A DNA stretch of 64,000 nucleotides, taken from contig OZ244707.1 in assembly GCA_965218875.1 (NCBI GenBank), positions 806,001 to 870,000 on the forward strand, written 5' to 3'. Under the pieces are notes generated by a model. That model searched no databases, was not told the DNA's origin, and saw nothing but the letters and a program-made list of their open reading frames with translations. The position numbers and the translations under genes are program-made. Positions 1-9,544 of this stretch are shown piece by piece. This DNA comes from CBDCMJ01 sp965218875. GTDB lineage: Bacteria; Chloroflexota; Dehalococcoidia; Lucifugimonadales; UBA3495. How positions within the stretch are numbered: position 1 is the first letter of the stretch; each line of letters opens with the position of its first letter.

Positions 1-52
1 CTCCAAACCGCAAGCTCCCTAAAGCATGGAGTACCACCAGGCGGGCCCGTGT

Positions 53-970
53 TCACTCCTCAAGCAGGTGCGCCCCTTGCATCGTGGGCCGCGTCACGTG
101 GACCCGGCCGGCGACGTTCGCTTGCCTGGCCGTGTCGGCCATCTCGTAGGCCACGGTCATCTCCCGGCCCTGGGCCAGGGCCAGCACCGTGGAGCCGCTC
201 CCCGACAGAAAGACTCCCAGGGCTCCCGCCTTGAGAGCGGCGTTGAACAGCAGCTTCATCGCCGGAAACAGCGGCCGGCGGTAAGGTTGATGGAGACGGT
301 CTTCCGTAGCCACTGCCAGGTAGGCCGGCCTGTTGGTGGCCATTCCCGCCACCAGCAAGGCCGTGCGGCTGATGTTGTGGACCGCGTCCGCCATGGAAAC
401 CTTCTCCGGCAGTACGGCCCTGGCGGCCGAGGTGGGTATTCTGTGTTCCGGTATGAACAACACGGCGCTCAGGTCCGCCGGCGTGGCAATGGGCGCGGTG
501 TAGACCCTGTCCTGCTCCCTGACCACCAGTTGCAACCCGCCGTGGACCGCCGCCGCCACGTTGTCCGGGTGCCCCTCGATGGTGGCGGCCATCTCCAGCA
601 GGTCGCTGCTGCCGAAGGGCCTGCCGCAGTAGACGTTGGCGGCGACCAGTCCCCCGGCAATGGCTGCGGCGCTGCTGCCCAACCCCCGCTCCAGCGGTAC
701 TTGGTTGTGGCAGCGAAGCCGCAGCGACGGCATGTCCCGGCCGGCTTCCCGGAACAGGAAGCTCATGGCCCGGTACACCAGGTTGTCTTCGCCGGCGGCC
801 AGGTCGCCGGACCCCTCTCCGCTTACCTCAACCAACGGGCCGTCGTCGTCAGGTCTTTGGGATACTTCCAAACGGTTCCACAGGTCGAGAGCCAGGCCCA
901 GGCAGTCGTAGCCCGGGCCCAGGTTGGCGGTGGTGGCGGGAGCGACGACCCGGATGAGGGAGCTATTCAT
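53..970 (-). CDS. thrB: Homoserine kinase
   Basis: GHMP-family kinase of 305 residues that phosphorylates L-homoserine in cytosolic threonine synthesis. The N-terminus (VVAPATTANLGPGYDCLGLA) is the substrate-binding GHMP motif typical of ThrB. The ATP-binding loop PLERGLGSSAAAIAGG lies near residue 90, and the C-terminal GHMP motif (GVFLSGSGSTVLAL) is near residue 260, so all three family motifs are present at normal length. The phosphonoacetate hydrolase-like gene lies upstream on the same strand with a 57-nt gap, but there is no obvious functional link. No other threonine gene is visible in the window. Confidence 0.93.
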   Translation of the reverse strand: MNSSLIRVVAPATTANLGPGYDCLGLALDLWNRLEVSQRPDDDGPLVEVSGEGSGDLAAGEDNLVYRAMSFLFREAGRDMPSLRLRCHNQVPLERGLGSSAAAIAGGLVAANVYCGRPFGSSDLLEMAATIEGHPDNVAAAVHGGLQLVVREQDRVYTAPIATPADLSAVLFIPEHRIPTSAARAVLPEKVSMADAVHNISRTALLVAGMATNRPAYLAVATEDRLHQPYRRPLFPAMKLLFNAALKAGALGVFLSGSGSTVLALAQGREMTVAYEMADTARQANVAGRVHVTRPTMQGAHLLEE

Positions 971-1027
971 ATGGGGAGTCGGGGCCTTGTCTTGAAGGTG
1001 GCGCTCACCGGGGCACGCCGGGGCCCT

Positions 1028-2128
1028 TCAGGCTAGCACCCGCTGGAAGACGTACCGGCCCAGGTCTCGATTTTCTCGAAATTCGAACCCGTCGAAGTCG
1101 CCGCCAAAGCCGATAATGGGCACCCGCTCTTCGTACAAAGAGCCGTGAGACCGGAGCCTCTCAGGCATTGCCACCTGGGCCGGGTCCCCGAAGACAACCC
1201 CCTCCGAACCCATGACCATGACGTCCCCTATGCGGCTGGGCATCAATCGAAACTCCCGGGCGGCCTCATCCCTGGGCACAGCCCGGTCCACGCCATCCAG
1301 GTCGTTGAGGGCTTCCACGGCGTCGGCAACAACCGCATCTTCCAAGTAAACGTAGATGCAGCCGCCCAGGTTGGAGTGATGCACGGTGTACCTGTCCTTT
1401 ATGATGGGCACCGCTTTGGCCGGGATGCCCCGCTGCGCCAACGCCTCTTCCAGGTTGATCATGCGCGTTTTCGTCGACATCCCATGGTCGGCGGTAACCA
1501 TTACTTGCACTTCCGGCAGGCTGTCCACCAGCTTGCCGATGGCCTCGTCCAACAGCCAAAGGTGCCGCGCGGACTCGGGTTCATCGGGGGCATAGGTGTG
1601 CATGGCGTAGTCGGTGGTGGTCAGGTACACCAGGTCATAGGGCTCCGACGAAAGCACGTAGCGGGCGGCGTCGACAACCCACTGATTGACTTCGACAGAA
1701 TAGACCGGCGGCGGTTCCCCCACACCCTGGGCCACCCACTCAGGGGGCTGCTCCGAGGAGACACTGAGAGTTGCGCCGTTGCTCAGCAGGCGGCGCAGCT
1801 TGTCCTTGGCGGTAACCAGCAGCGAGCGGGCCCCCACTGCCTGGGCCCGCTGGAACATGTTGGGGCTCTCCACGAGGTCCCCGGCCTCCATGTAGTGCTC
1901 CACACCGTTTTCCCGGTCCAGCCAGTAGTTGGAGGTGATTCCGTGACTCAGGGGATAGCTGGCAGTGATCAGGGACACGTTGTTCACGTTGGTCACGGTG
2001 GGCATCATCGCCTTGCCCTCGACCATGAACCCGCCGGCGGCCAACTCCCGGAGCCTGGGGACGTCGCAACTCTCCAGGTACTCGGGGTCCAGGCCGTCGA
2101 TCATGATCACCACTGTCGTCAGGGGCAC
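1028..2128 (-). CDS. Phosphonoacetate hydrolase-like alkaline phosphatase superfamily enzyme
   Basis: A 366-residue metal-dependent hydrolase of the type I phosphodiesterase/nucleotide pyrophosphatase fold. It starts with the metal-binding MIDGLDPEYL. It then has the nucleophile segment MPTVTNVNNVSLITASYP (the Thr of TVTN), followed by HGITSNYW, a VTAKDKLRRLL stretch near residue 105, and the metal ligand motif TADHGMSTKT near residue 215. The TNVNN and TAKDKLRR segments recall PhnA, which cleaves phosphonoacetate to acetate and phosphate. The alternative is a generic phosphodiesterase or pyrophosphatase. No phosphonate transporter or regulator is adjacent, so substrate is inferred from motifs only. 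Confidence 0.7.
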   Translation of the reverse strand: MPLTTVVIMIDGLDPEYLESCDVPRLRELAAGGFMVEGKAMMPTVTNVNNVSLITASYPLSHGITSNYWLDRENGVEHYMEAGDLVESPNMFQRAQAVGARSLLVTAKDKLRRLLSNGATLSVSSEQPPEWVAQGVGEPPPVYSVEVNQWVVDAARYVLSSEPYDLVYLTTTDYAMHTYAPDEPESARHLWLLDEAIGKLVDSLPEVQVMVTADHGMSTKTRMINLEEALAQRGIPAKAVPIIKDRYTVHHSNLGGCIYVYLEDAVVADAVEALNDLDGVDRAVPRDEAAREFRLMPSRIGDVMVMGSEGVVFGDPAQVAMPERLRSHGSLYEERVPIIGFGGDFDGFEFRENRDLGRYVFQRVLA

Positions 2129-2383
2129 GGGAGTCTCCTAATCATCCTGGAGGGACGGGCCGTTGGCCGGTTTGGAACGGGGAGCCGGGGCAGGCGTATG
2201 CCGCTATACGCATGGATTACGGCCTATCTAGACTCTACCCCATCTTGGGCTCAGGGGCAAGGCAGCAGGGGACGGACGCAGGGAACAAGGAGAGAGCCGG
2301 CAGCGCCGTTAGGCCCACGGCTGGGCTGGCGGAGCCACCTCCCGGAAGGGAAGCGAAGGGGTCCCGGGAAAGCCAGGGCTGCC

Positions 2384-3709
2384 CTAAATGGCGACTATCT
2401 TCTCGGCTCGCAGGCCGTTGTTCAGGCTGCCGTTGTCGCCCGCCGGCCGGTGCAGATGCGCTTTAGCAATGCGGAGGTAATGTCGGGTTAGCTCAGGCAT
2501 GAGGAACCGGGCTCGGACGGACTCCCGGGCTGCCTTTCCCATGCCGGCGCGCAACTGAGGGTCTTTGATCAACCGGACCATGTGCGCGGCGCACTCCTCC
2601 ACGGAGTCCACCAGGTAGCCGTTCACGCCGTCTTGGATTTGGGTGCGGATGCCCCCGACGTTTCCGCCGATGACCGGCTGTCCCTTCCACATGGCCTCGG
2701 TAACGCTGAGACCGAATCCCTCTCGCAGCGATTTCTGGACTATCACGGCGGAGGCAACTTGGAACGCGTTTACCAGTTCGTCAATGGCAACCGGCAAGCC
2801 GGCAGTGTCGAAGTAGAGGTGAATGTCCGGGTCGCCGGCGGCGAACTCCCTGACGCTGGCCAGCGTGTCCAGCGCCTCGAGATCGTCAGACGCCTGGCTC
2901 AGGCCCAACAACGCCAACTGGAGCCCGGGGACGTCTTGGCGGGCCAGCCGGAACGCCTCGATGACGCCCCAAGGGTCTTTCCACAGATCGAACCGGGATA
3001 CCTGGGAGACCAGGGGCCGGGCCGGGTCTATGCCCATGGCCGCTATCAAGTCCAGGGCCCGGTCCAGTTCGAAGAGGGTGTTCTTTTTGGTAAACGGGTC
3101 TATCGCAGGCGGAGCGACGTACACCGGGGGAGCCTGGGGCAAGCCCTTGGGAACGTAAGAGTCCAACGAAAAGACCAGCGCGTCGTAGTGCCGGGTCAAC
3201 GGCAGCAGGGTTTCCAGCACGTTGGCGTTGGGGTTGGTGAGGTCCAGGTGGCACACCCAGACCCAGGTGTCCCCAAGGTCCCTGGGCAGCATCCGGGCCA
3301 AGGGCAGCACCTGGGGATCGTGGACAAACCAAACGTCGGCGCGCAACTGCCGCCGGCGCATGTCCTCGGCCACATCCTCGATGCTCTGGAAGTAGGTCTC
3401 CAGCTCAGCCCTGGAAAGGCCGCCTTCCGCTCCCTGGAGCAGGTTATGGATGCGCTTGGTCACCTGGAAGAACTGGGGAGGGGGACTTATCACCACTCGT
3501 TCGGTGCGAATTCCCAACCCGCCGGTCAAGGGGACCAGCGACTGTAGTATCTCCGCGACGCCGCCGCCGATGGCGGTGCTGTTCAGGTGGAGGACGCGCA
3601 GACCCTTCAGGTCTCGGGCCGCCGCCAGCAACTCCTCCCTGGATTCCGGGGTCATGAGGGACAGGTACGGATCTTGCGCCACCGCCGTAGTGGTAGAAGT
3701 GACAAACAT
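2384..3709 (-). CDS. Trehalose synthase (TreT)-like GT4 glycosyltransferase
   Basis: GT-B fold glycosyltransferase of family GT4, 441 residues from this start. The N-terminal VLHLNSTAIGGGVAEILQSL is the signature of trehalose glycosyltransferring synthase (TreT), which joins NDP-glucose and glucose. The C-terminal half has the GT4 nucleotide-sugar site (QKSLREGFGLSVTEAMWKG, with the EGFGL and E...G pattern). I chose the ATG at 3709 because a strong GGAGGAG lies 11 nt upstream; an in-frame GTG at 3784 would add 25 residues. It follows glmS on the same strand, so the two may be co-transcribed. It could also make another glucoside osmolyte. Confidence 0.82.
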   Translation of the reverse strand: MFVTSTTTAVAQDPYLSLMTPESREELLAAARDLKGLRVLHLNSTAIGGGVAEILQSLVPLTGGLGIRTERVVISPPPQFFQVTKRIHNLLQGAEGGLSRAELETYFQSIEDVAEDMRRRQLRADVWFVHDPQVLPLARMLPRDLGDTWVWVCHLDLTNPNANVLETLLPLTRHYDALVFSLDSYVPKGLPQAPPVYVAPPAIDPFTKKNTLFELDRALDLIAAMGIDPARPLVSQVSRFDLWKDPWGVIEAFRLARQDVPGLQLALLGLSQASDDLEALDTLASVREFAAGDPDIHLYFDTAGLPVAIDELVNAFQVASAVIVQKSLREGFGLSVTEAMWKGQPVIGGNVGGIRTQIQDGVNGYLVDSVEECAAHMVRLIKDPQLRAGMGKAARESVRARFLMPELTRHYLRIAKAHLHRPAGDNGSLNNGLRAEKIVAI

Positions 3710-3836
3710 TGGGGCAGTTACTCCTCCGGGGCCGCGTGGCGGAGTCTGTTCCATGCGGCGAAATTCGTCTCCATATAGTTGCACCTAATCGCTTTGGACT
3801 TCAAGGCTTTCGGAGGCCCTTGGCGGCGAGTTCGGC

Positions 3837-5699
3837 TCACTCCACGGTTACTGACTTGGCCAAGTTGCGGGGCTGGTCTACGTCGCAGCCGCGCAGTTCG
3901 GCCATGTGGTACGCGAATAGCTGCAGGGGCACCGTGGCCAGCAGGGGTATCAGGTTCTCCGGAGCATCCGGGATGTAGAGGGTGTGGTCCACCTGGGAAG
4001 AAATCTCCCGGTCGCCCTGGGTCGCCACGGCCACCACTACGCCGTCGCGGGCCTTGACCTCCTTGACGTTGTTCACCACTTTGTCGTACATGCGGTCCCG
4101 GGGCGCCAGCGCCAGGGTGGCCATGCCGCGGTCGATGAGGGCAATGGGGCCGTGCTTCATCTCACCGGCCGGGAACCCCTCGGCGTGGACGTAGCTGATC
4201 TCCTTCAGCTTGAGCGCGCCCTCCATCGCGATGGGGGCGGTCGCTCCCCGGCCCAGGTACAGGAAGTTGTTGAAGGTGTAGAGCTTGCGGGCTAGCTGCC
4301 GGTAGACCTCGGTGTCGGCCAGCATCTCCCCCACCAGACGGGGGCAGTGGGAGAGATCGTCCACCAGCCGACGGGTCCGGGCCCGGTCGAGGACCCCACG
4401 GGCCTGCCCCAGGAACGCGGCCAGCAGATTCAGAGTGGTCAGGGATGCCAGGAAGGTCTTGGTGCTGGCGACCCCGATTTCGATGCCCGCCCGCAGGTAC
4501 AGGGTGTACTCCGCCAAGCGGGTGGCCTGGCTGTTTTCCACGTTGCACAGGGTAATGAGGCGCCCGCCCTTTTCCTGGGCCAGGTGCATGGCCGCCACGG
4601 TGTCCGCCGTTTCTCCGGATTGGCCGATGGAAACCACCAGAGTGTTTTGGTCGATATACGGGTCGCGGTACCGGAACTCGGAGGCGCTCTCCGCCTCGGC
4701 GGGTATTCCCGCCAACTGCTCCACCAAGCGCCGGCCCACCTGGGCCGCGTGGAGGCTGGTGCCGCATCCGACGAGCACCACCCGTTTCAACGCCCTGATC
4801 TCGTCAATGGACAGGGGCACGTCGGGCAACTGGATTCTGCCCTCCTGGAAGTCCACTCGTTCCCGCATCGCGCTGGCCACCGCCTGAGGCTGCTCCATGA
4901 TCTCCTTGAGCATGAAGTGGCGGTACCCGCCCTTGTCTATCATGATGTCCTCTGGGGAGACCGTCCTGGTCTGCTTTTCGATGGGACGCCCGTCCAGCAG
5001 GCAGTAGCGGGCGCCTCCCGGGGTGACCACCGCCATTTCTCCCGAATCGAGGAAGGCGACTCCGTCAATCACCGGTTCGTGCCGGAACAGGGGCATCAGG
5101 GCGGGCAGGTCGCTGGCCACTATCCCCTGCCCATTACGGTGGGCCACGACGATGCCCCCGGCATGACCCAGCCGCAGCGCCAGGATCCGGGCCGGCTCAC
5201 CCTTGAGGGTAGCGGTGATAGCCTGGGAACCTTTGACCGTGCGCCCCATCCGCCGGAAGGCTTCCTCGAAGCCGAGGCCCTGGTCCAGACCCTCCTCTAT
5301 CAGGTGAGTGATTACCTCGGTATCCGTGTCCGAGGTAAAGGTATGTCCCGACTCTTGGAGAGTGGACCTCAACTCCAGGAAGTTTTCCACGATGCCGTTG
5401 TGCACCACTGCCACCCGGCGATGACAATCGGTATGGGGATGGGCGTTGGCGTCTGAAGGCCTGCCGTGGGTTGCCCAACGGGTGTGGCCCAGCCCAACGG
5501 AGCCCTGGAGCAACTGCTGCTGGCCGGCCACCGCCAAAGCCCCGATTTTGCCCTCGGTCTTGCGGAACTGCAGCTCGCCGGAGGAGTCGATGACGGCGAT
5601 GCCGGAACTATCGTACCCGCGGTACTCCAGCCTCTGCAACCCTTCGAGGATTATGGGCCAGGCTTCCCTATCGCCGACGTATCCAACTATTCCGCACAT
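3837..5699 (-). CDS. glmS: Glutamine--fructose-6-phosphate aminotransferase (isomerizing)
   Basis: Makes glucosamine-6-phosphate from fructose-6-phosphate and glutamine, the entry step to UDP-GlcNAc. The start is fixed by chemistry: the N-terminal nucleophile must follow the initiator Met, giving MCGIVGYVG with Cys at position 2. The open frame extends 7 codons further upstream, which would bury the Cys. An N-terminal class II glutaminase domain is followed by two SIS sugar-isomerase domains (VGCGTSLHAA, SIGQSGETADT) and the C-terminal DQPRNLAKSVTVE. The length of 620 residues is normal. AAGGGAG precedes the start. The leader is only about 28 nt, so there is no room for a glmS ribozyme. Confidence 0.96.
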   Translation of the reverse strand: MCGIVGYVGDREAWPIILEGLQRLEYRGYDSSGIAVIDSSGELQFRKTEGKIGALAVAGQQQLLQGSVGLGHTRWATHGRPSDANAHPHTDCHRRVAVVHNGIVENFLELRSTLQESGHTFTSDTDTEVITHLIEEGLDQGLGFEEAFRRMGRTVKGSQAITATLKGEPARILALRLGHAGGIVVAHRNGQGIVASDLPALMPLFRHEPVIDGVAFLDSGEMAVVTPGGARYCLLDGRPIEKQTRTVSPEDIMIDKGGYRHFMLKEIMEQPQAVASAMRERVDFQEGRIQLPDVPLSIDEIRALKRVVLVGCGTSLHAAQVGRRLVEQLAGIPAEAESASEFRYRDPYIDQNTLVVSIGQSGETADTVAAMHLAQEKGGRLITLCNVENSQATRLAEYTLYLRAGIEIGVASTKTFLASLTTLNLLAAFLGQARGVLDRARTRRLVDDLSHCPRLVGEMLADTEVYRQLARKLYTFNNFLYLGRGATAPIAMEGALKLKEISYVHAEGFPAGEMKHGPIALIDRGMATLALAPRDRMYDKVVNNVKEVKARDGVVVAVATQGDREISSQVDHTLYIPDAPENLIPLLATVPLQLFAYHMAELRGCDVDQPRNLAKSVTVE

Positions 5700-5733
5700 G
5701 GCTCCCTTGGCGAAACCCAAGACTGCGCACCGC

Positions 5734-5763
5734 AGTATATTTAGCGCCCTGGCCCCGTGTCAA
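5734..5763 (-). promoter_or_regulatory. Sigma-70-type promoter of glmS
   Basis: On the minus strand, TTGACA (5758-5763) and TATACT (5734-5739) are separated by 18 nt. Transcription would begin near 5727, about 28 nt before the glmS ATG. The -35 box is perfect and the -10 has one mismatch to consensus. Confidence 0.7.
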
Positions 5764-5847
5764 CGCGAATTCGTAATCCCACGCCGGACTGCGTCTTCCG
5801 CTATCCGGGGACGCCGCCTTCCAAGCGTCTCCAGACGCGGCAGCCGC

Positions 5848-7209
5848 TCAGATGCGGGCCCTTCCGATTATCTCCGCGACGTTCTTCACCTCTTCCAACC
5901 GCCAGAGACGCCGCAGCAGGGCTTCCACCCGGTCCTGGCGGATGACGCCTTCGGCCAGGGAGCGGAACTTGGCCTCCACCTCGGTATCGGAAAGGGGATT
6001 CTTGTAGTGGCCCTTGTGATAAGCCACCTGGGACCGGTAGCGCTGCCCCGCGTTGGTGACCACTTCCAGATCGCACAACATCGCGTCCGGAGCCCGGCGG
6101 TTGGCCTCCTCCGAAACGCCGACCTTGACCTTGCCCACCAAGGCCATTAGCTCGGGGTCGTTGAGGAATGGCGGGTCGAAGTGGCGCCGGTCAACCTCGC
6201 CGTAGAGCAAGGCCACGGCGGCGGTGTAGGGCATGCTGTGGTCGGCAGTCTCCCGGTTGGCCGGGGCCCACTTTTGGGGGTCTCCGGCCATGATGTTCAC
6301 GGCAGTCTGCAGGGTGCTGACGCGCACCTCGGCTATGTCTTGCGGGTTGGGCAACTGGGCCCGCACCTGCAAGGCCGCTTCCGCCACCGTTTGAGAGTAC
6401 TGACCCAGGGGATAACGCTTAATGCTGCACTCCATGATCTTGAACGGGCGCTCCGGCCCTCCGAACGCCTCCAGGTGAAAGGGGCCGCGGCTCACGGCGG
6501 TGAAGTAACCCCCGGGACCCTCGAACACCGGCGCCGGACCGCTGAGGCCGCGGCCGGCCAGCATGACGGCGAAGACTGCGTTCCGGCTGGCGTTGGCAAA
6601 GGCGCAGCCCTTCCACGCCGACACCTCGCCGATGCGGGTCTGGTACAGGGCCAGGTTGGCCGCAACCCCCAGATTTATCGCCTGGGCAGTGTGGGCTTCG
6701 GACAGGCCCAGCCCCCGCGCCGCCCCCAGGATGCCGGCAACGCAGCCCACGGTGACGTGATCGAAGCCGTTGGGCTTGAGGTCCACGGCGTCGCAGATAC
6801 GGCAAAAGACTTCATAGGCCAGGACCGTGGCGGTGATGAAACGCTTGCCGCCTCCGCGGGACACCTCAGTGGCGGCCAGGGTGGCGGCGATGGCGTCGCT
6901 GGGATGGCCCGACTCCCTGCTGGTGTACCCGTCATTGAAGTCTAGATACCGGAGCATCACCCCGTTGGCGAAGGCGGCCAGGTCCGGGCTGGTGGCCCGG
7001 TTGCTCACCAGGATGGTAGCCGGAGTGGCGCTGGTGACCGTGGCGGCAACGTCCATGGCAACCCGGGCAGGCTCACTGTCGTAGCCTCCCAGGGCGCAGC
7101 CTATGGTGTCGATGATCATCCGCTTGGCCTGGTGGACAACCTCCGGGGGCAGGTCATCGTAGCGAAGGTTGGCGGCGTAAGAACTTAGCTGCTCGGCAAT
7201 GGTGGTCAT
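5848..7209 (-). CDS. MmgE/PrpD family protein
   Basis: A 453-residue member of the MmgE/PrpD superfamily, which includes 2-methylcitrate dehydratase, cis-aconitate decarboxylase and iminodisuccinate epimerase. The family N-terminus is recognisable (DLPPEVVHQAKRMIIDTIGC), as are the Asp-containing segment RYLDFNDGYTSRESGHPSD and the conserved KRYPLGQYSQ near residue 265. AAGGAG lies just upstream of the ATG. The gene is alone, facing away from holA, with no methylcitrate synthase or lyase nearby. The exact reaction therefore cannot be set, although the methylmalonyl-CoA genes 10 kb away show that the cell handles propionyl units. Confidence 0.88.
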   Translation of the reverse strand: MTTIAEQLSSYAANLRYDDLPPEVVHQAKRMIIDTIGCALGGYDSEPARVAMDVAATVTSATPATILVSNRATSPDLAAFANGVMLRYLDFNDGYTSRESGHPSDAIAATLAATEVSRGGGKRFITATVLAYEVFCRICDAVDLKPNGFDHVTVGCVAGILGAARGLGLSEAHTAQAINLGVAANLALYQTRIGEVSAWKGCAFANASRNAVFAVMLAGRGLSGPAPVFEGPGGYFTAVSRGPFHLEAFGGPERPFKIMECSIKRYPLGQYSQTVAEAALQVRAQLPNPQDIAEVRVSTLQTAVNIMAGDPQKWAPANRETADHSMPYTAAVALLYGEVDRRHFDPPFLNDPELMALVGKVKVGVSEEANRRAPDAMLCDLEVVTNAGQRYRSQVAYHKGHYKNPLSDTEVEAKFRSLAEGVIRQDRVEALLRRLWRLEEVKNVAEIIGRARI

Positions 7210-7537
7210 GGAGGCTCCTTCGGGCTGCCAGGTAGTCCGTGAGGCGGGGCAGCAGGGGCGGTCCCAGGGGAGTCCCGGTCTGCGCCCGCCAGTGAAGGTC
7301 GACCTACGCCCACTCCCGCCGCCGGCCAGCGCAACGCCGCCGAGCCTGGGAGACCGGCGTCATTATTCCACATTAGCCGGTTATGGGCCAACAAGCCGGA
7401 GACGCGGGCTTGACCCAGGCCGGTCGCAGCAGCAGAAGGAGACCGGGAGCGGTGCTATAATCCTGGGCAAAAGCTCATTCACACTCCGGCGCTCCGGAAC
7501 TGAGGCCAGCTCCGGACACCACTTCGGGAGCGACCCC

Positions 7538-8569
7538 TTGCCCGCGCACTTACTTCACGGAGACAGCTTCCTAGTGCCGGCAGCGCTGCGCCGCCTCACG
7601 GCGGAAGCTGGGGCGGCTGATTCGCTGGAAGCCAACCGCCACCAGGTCCAAGGCAGCCAGGCCAAGCCGGCGGAGTTGCTGGCTGCTTGCAACGCGCTGC
7701 CCTTCATGGACAGCCATAGAGTCGTGGTAGTGGAGGGGTTGCTGAGCACTCTCGAGCAGAGAGGCGGGGGGCGGGGGGCGGCCCGCGGGTCCGGGCGCGG
7801 TAGAGGACGAAGCCAGGGCGCCACTTCCCTGGGCGGCTGGGAAGAGCTCAAGCGGGCGATTCCCGAGATGCCGGAGTCGACTGTGCTGGTATTCACCGAC
7901 GGCGCCCTCTCCGAGAACAATCCCCTGCTCGCGTTGCTGCGCCCGGTGTGCCAGGTCCAGTCCCTGAAGGCCCCTGCCGGGGAGGCGCTGGCCCGGTGGA
8001 TCAAGGAGTCTGCCCGTCAAAAGGGCGCCCAAATTAGTCCCGCGGCGGTCAAGCTGATGGCCGGCCTGGTGGGCAACGACCTTTGGACCTTGGACCGGGA
8101 GTTGGAGAAGCTGTCTCTGTACGCGTCCGGGCGTCCCATCGAGGAATCCGACGTGGCAAATCTGGTTGCCCAGGTGCGGGAAGCGAGCGTCTTCGCCGCG
8201 ATCGACGCCATGATCGACGGCCGGCCGGGGGTGGCGCTCCGGCTGCTCCGCCAACTGCTCCAGGACGGAAGGGACGGCCATAATATCGTCCCGCTGATCG
8301 AGCGTCAGCTTCGCCTGCTGGCCCTGGCCCGGGACTCCATAGACCGGGGACTGCCTCAGGCCGGCCTTGGAGAGCGCCTGGGGGTGAACAACCAGTTCGT
8401 GCTGCAAAAGACCGTGGAGCAGGCGCGCCGGCATTCCCTACGGGACATCAAGGAGCGCTACCGCCGCCTGCTGGAGACCGACCTGGCGGTCAAGCGGGGG
8501 GTCATGGACCTGGACTTGGCCCTAGAGCTGCTGGTGACCGCTCCGGCGCCCACTGCGGGACGGCGCTGA
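7538..8569 (+). CDS. holA: DNA polymerase III delta subunit
   Basis: Clamp-loader subunit that opens the sliding clamp; 343 residues from a TTG start. The open frame runs about 340 nt further upstream. The TTG at 7538 has GGGAG seven nt before it and gives the expected N-terminus LPAHLLHGDSFLVPAALRR, matching the HolA 'YGxDxFL' opening. The central part shows the AAA+ clamp-loader fold (STVLVFTDGALSENNPLLALL, GNDLWTLDRELEKLSLYA). The C-terminal helical collar is complete. A low-complexity Gly/Arg stretch near residues 70-90 (RGGGRGAARGSGRGRGRS) is an unusual insertion. A TATAAT at 7456-7461 may be the -10 box. Confidence 0.9.
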   Translation: MPAHLLHGDSFLVPAALRRLTAEAGAADSLEANRHQVQGSQAKPAELLAACNALPFMDSHRVVVVEGLLSTLEQRGGGRGAARGSGRGRGRSQGATSLGGWEELKRAIPEMPESTVLVFTDGALSENNPLLALLRPVCQVQSLKAPAGEALARWIKESARQKGAQISPAAVKLMAGLVGNDLWTLDRELEKLSLYASGRPIEESDVANLVAQVREASVFAAIDAMIDGRPGVALRLLRQLLQDGRDGHNIVPLIERQLRLLALARDSIDRGLPQAGLGERLGVNNQFVLQKTVEQARRHSLRDIKERYRRLLETDLAVKRGVMDLDLALELLVTAPAPTAGRR

Positions 8570-8602
8570 CCCGGCCGCGCCGGGAGGCCGCGGCGACGGC
8601 AG

Positions 8603-9268
8603 TCAGCCGTGACCGCGCAGGTCCACGGCTTCGAACCGGCCTTCCCGTATCTCCCGGATCAGGTCGTCCAACCCGGTGATGGAACGCCGGAACCTGGTGG
8701 CCGCCGTACCCAACTGAGAGACCCGGTGGGCGTCGCTGCCCCCGGTGGTCTTCGCCGCCAACAGCGCGCTCAGGTCCCCGGAGAAACGGTTGTCCGCAGC
8801 GCCGCCCCGGCCGTTTACCCCCTCGATGGCGTGGCACAGCGGGAACAATTCATCCCCAGCCGCCTTGTCCAACATCTGCCGCCGGGCCTGGGGGTCGCGC
8901 CCCGGCTCGGCCAGGAACCGGCGGCGATAGGGATGGGCCGCGACCAGCACCGCTCCCCTCTCCTGAGCGACGGCTGCCAACTGCGCCGGCTTATGGAGAC
9001 CGAAAACGTACCGCTCCAGGCCAAAGACCAGGACATGCCCCAAGTCGGTGTTTATTTCGGCCCCGGCGAACACCGGGAAGCCGTGTTTGCGGGACAGGGA
9101 GGCCACCTCACCGGGGTCCCAAAAGGCGTCGTGCTCGGTTAGGCAAATCCCGTCGAGGCCGATAGCCTTGGCCCCCTCGATGAGATCGCCGGCGTCCATG
9201 AAGGCGTCGTCGGACTTGGGATAGGTATGGGTGTGCAGGTCAATCAGCAAGCACGATGCTCCGCTCAT
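8603..9268 (-). CDS. PHP domain metal-dependent phosphoesterase
   Basis: A 221-residue stand-alone PHP domain. The metal ligands are visible in order: DLHTHTYP near residue 10, LTEHDAF near 41, an acidic AGAEIN near 65, AAHPYRR near 107, and the final GGSDAHR near 187. Such proteins hydrolyse phosphate esters, for example nucleoside 3',5'-bisphosphates or histidinol phosphate; the substrate cannot be told here. The gene is convergent with holA, 33 nt apart, with a GC-rich inverted repeat between the two stops that may terminate both. Confidence 0.85.
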   Translation of the reverse strand: MSGASCLLIDLHTHTYPKSDDAFMDAGDLIEGAKAIGLDGICLTEHDAFWDPGEVASLSRKHGFPVFAGAEINTDLGHVLVFGLERYVFGLHKPAQLAAVAQERGAVLVAAHPYRRRFLAEPGRDPQARRQMLDKAAGDELFPLCHAIEGVNGRGGAADNRFSGDLSALLAAKTTGGSDAHRVSQLGTAATRFRRSITGLDDLIREIREGRFEAVDLRGHG

Positions 9269-9544
9269 TCCCCGGCCGGCGCCATCGCCGAGACGGGTTG
9301 CTCCTTGAGGGCCGGGGACGGCGGGTATCTATCCGGTCCCTGAGGTTGTTGATACCGGAGACCCCATGAGAGCCGGGGACGGGGGACATGGTAGCAAAGC
9401 TACTGACGGAATGGAACGATACGATGGGACGGCCGGCTGCTCACGGCGCGACGGAAAAGGCGGCGCGGCGGCCAGGGCCTGCGGTTGCCATCCGCAGTTA
9501 GGGTTGACGCTTGGTCCGGACGGCGGCCCGGGAATCGGGCGCCG

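Noticed and set aside
1145..2491. A 448-codon plus-strand frame.
   Set aside because: It is antisense to the phosphonoacetate hydrolase-like gene, has low-complexity His/Gly/Val-rich sequence and no recognisable domain.
5700..5733. A glmS ribozyme in the glmS leader.
   Set aside because: The predicted leader is only about 28 nt and lacks the ribozyme core.
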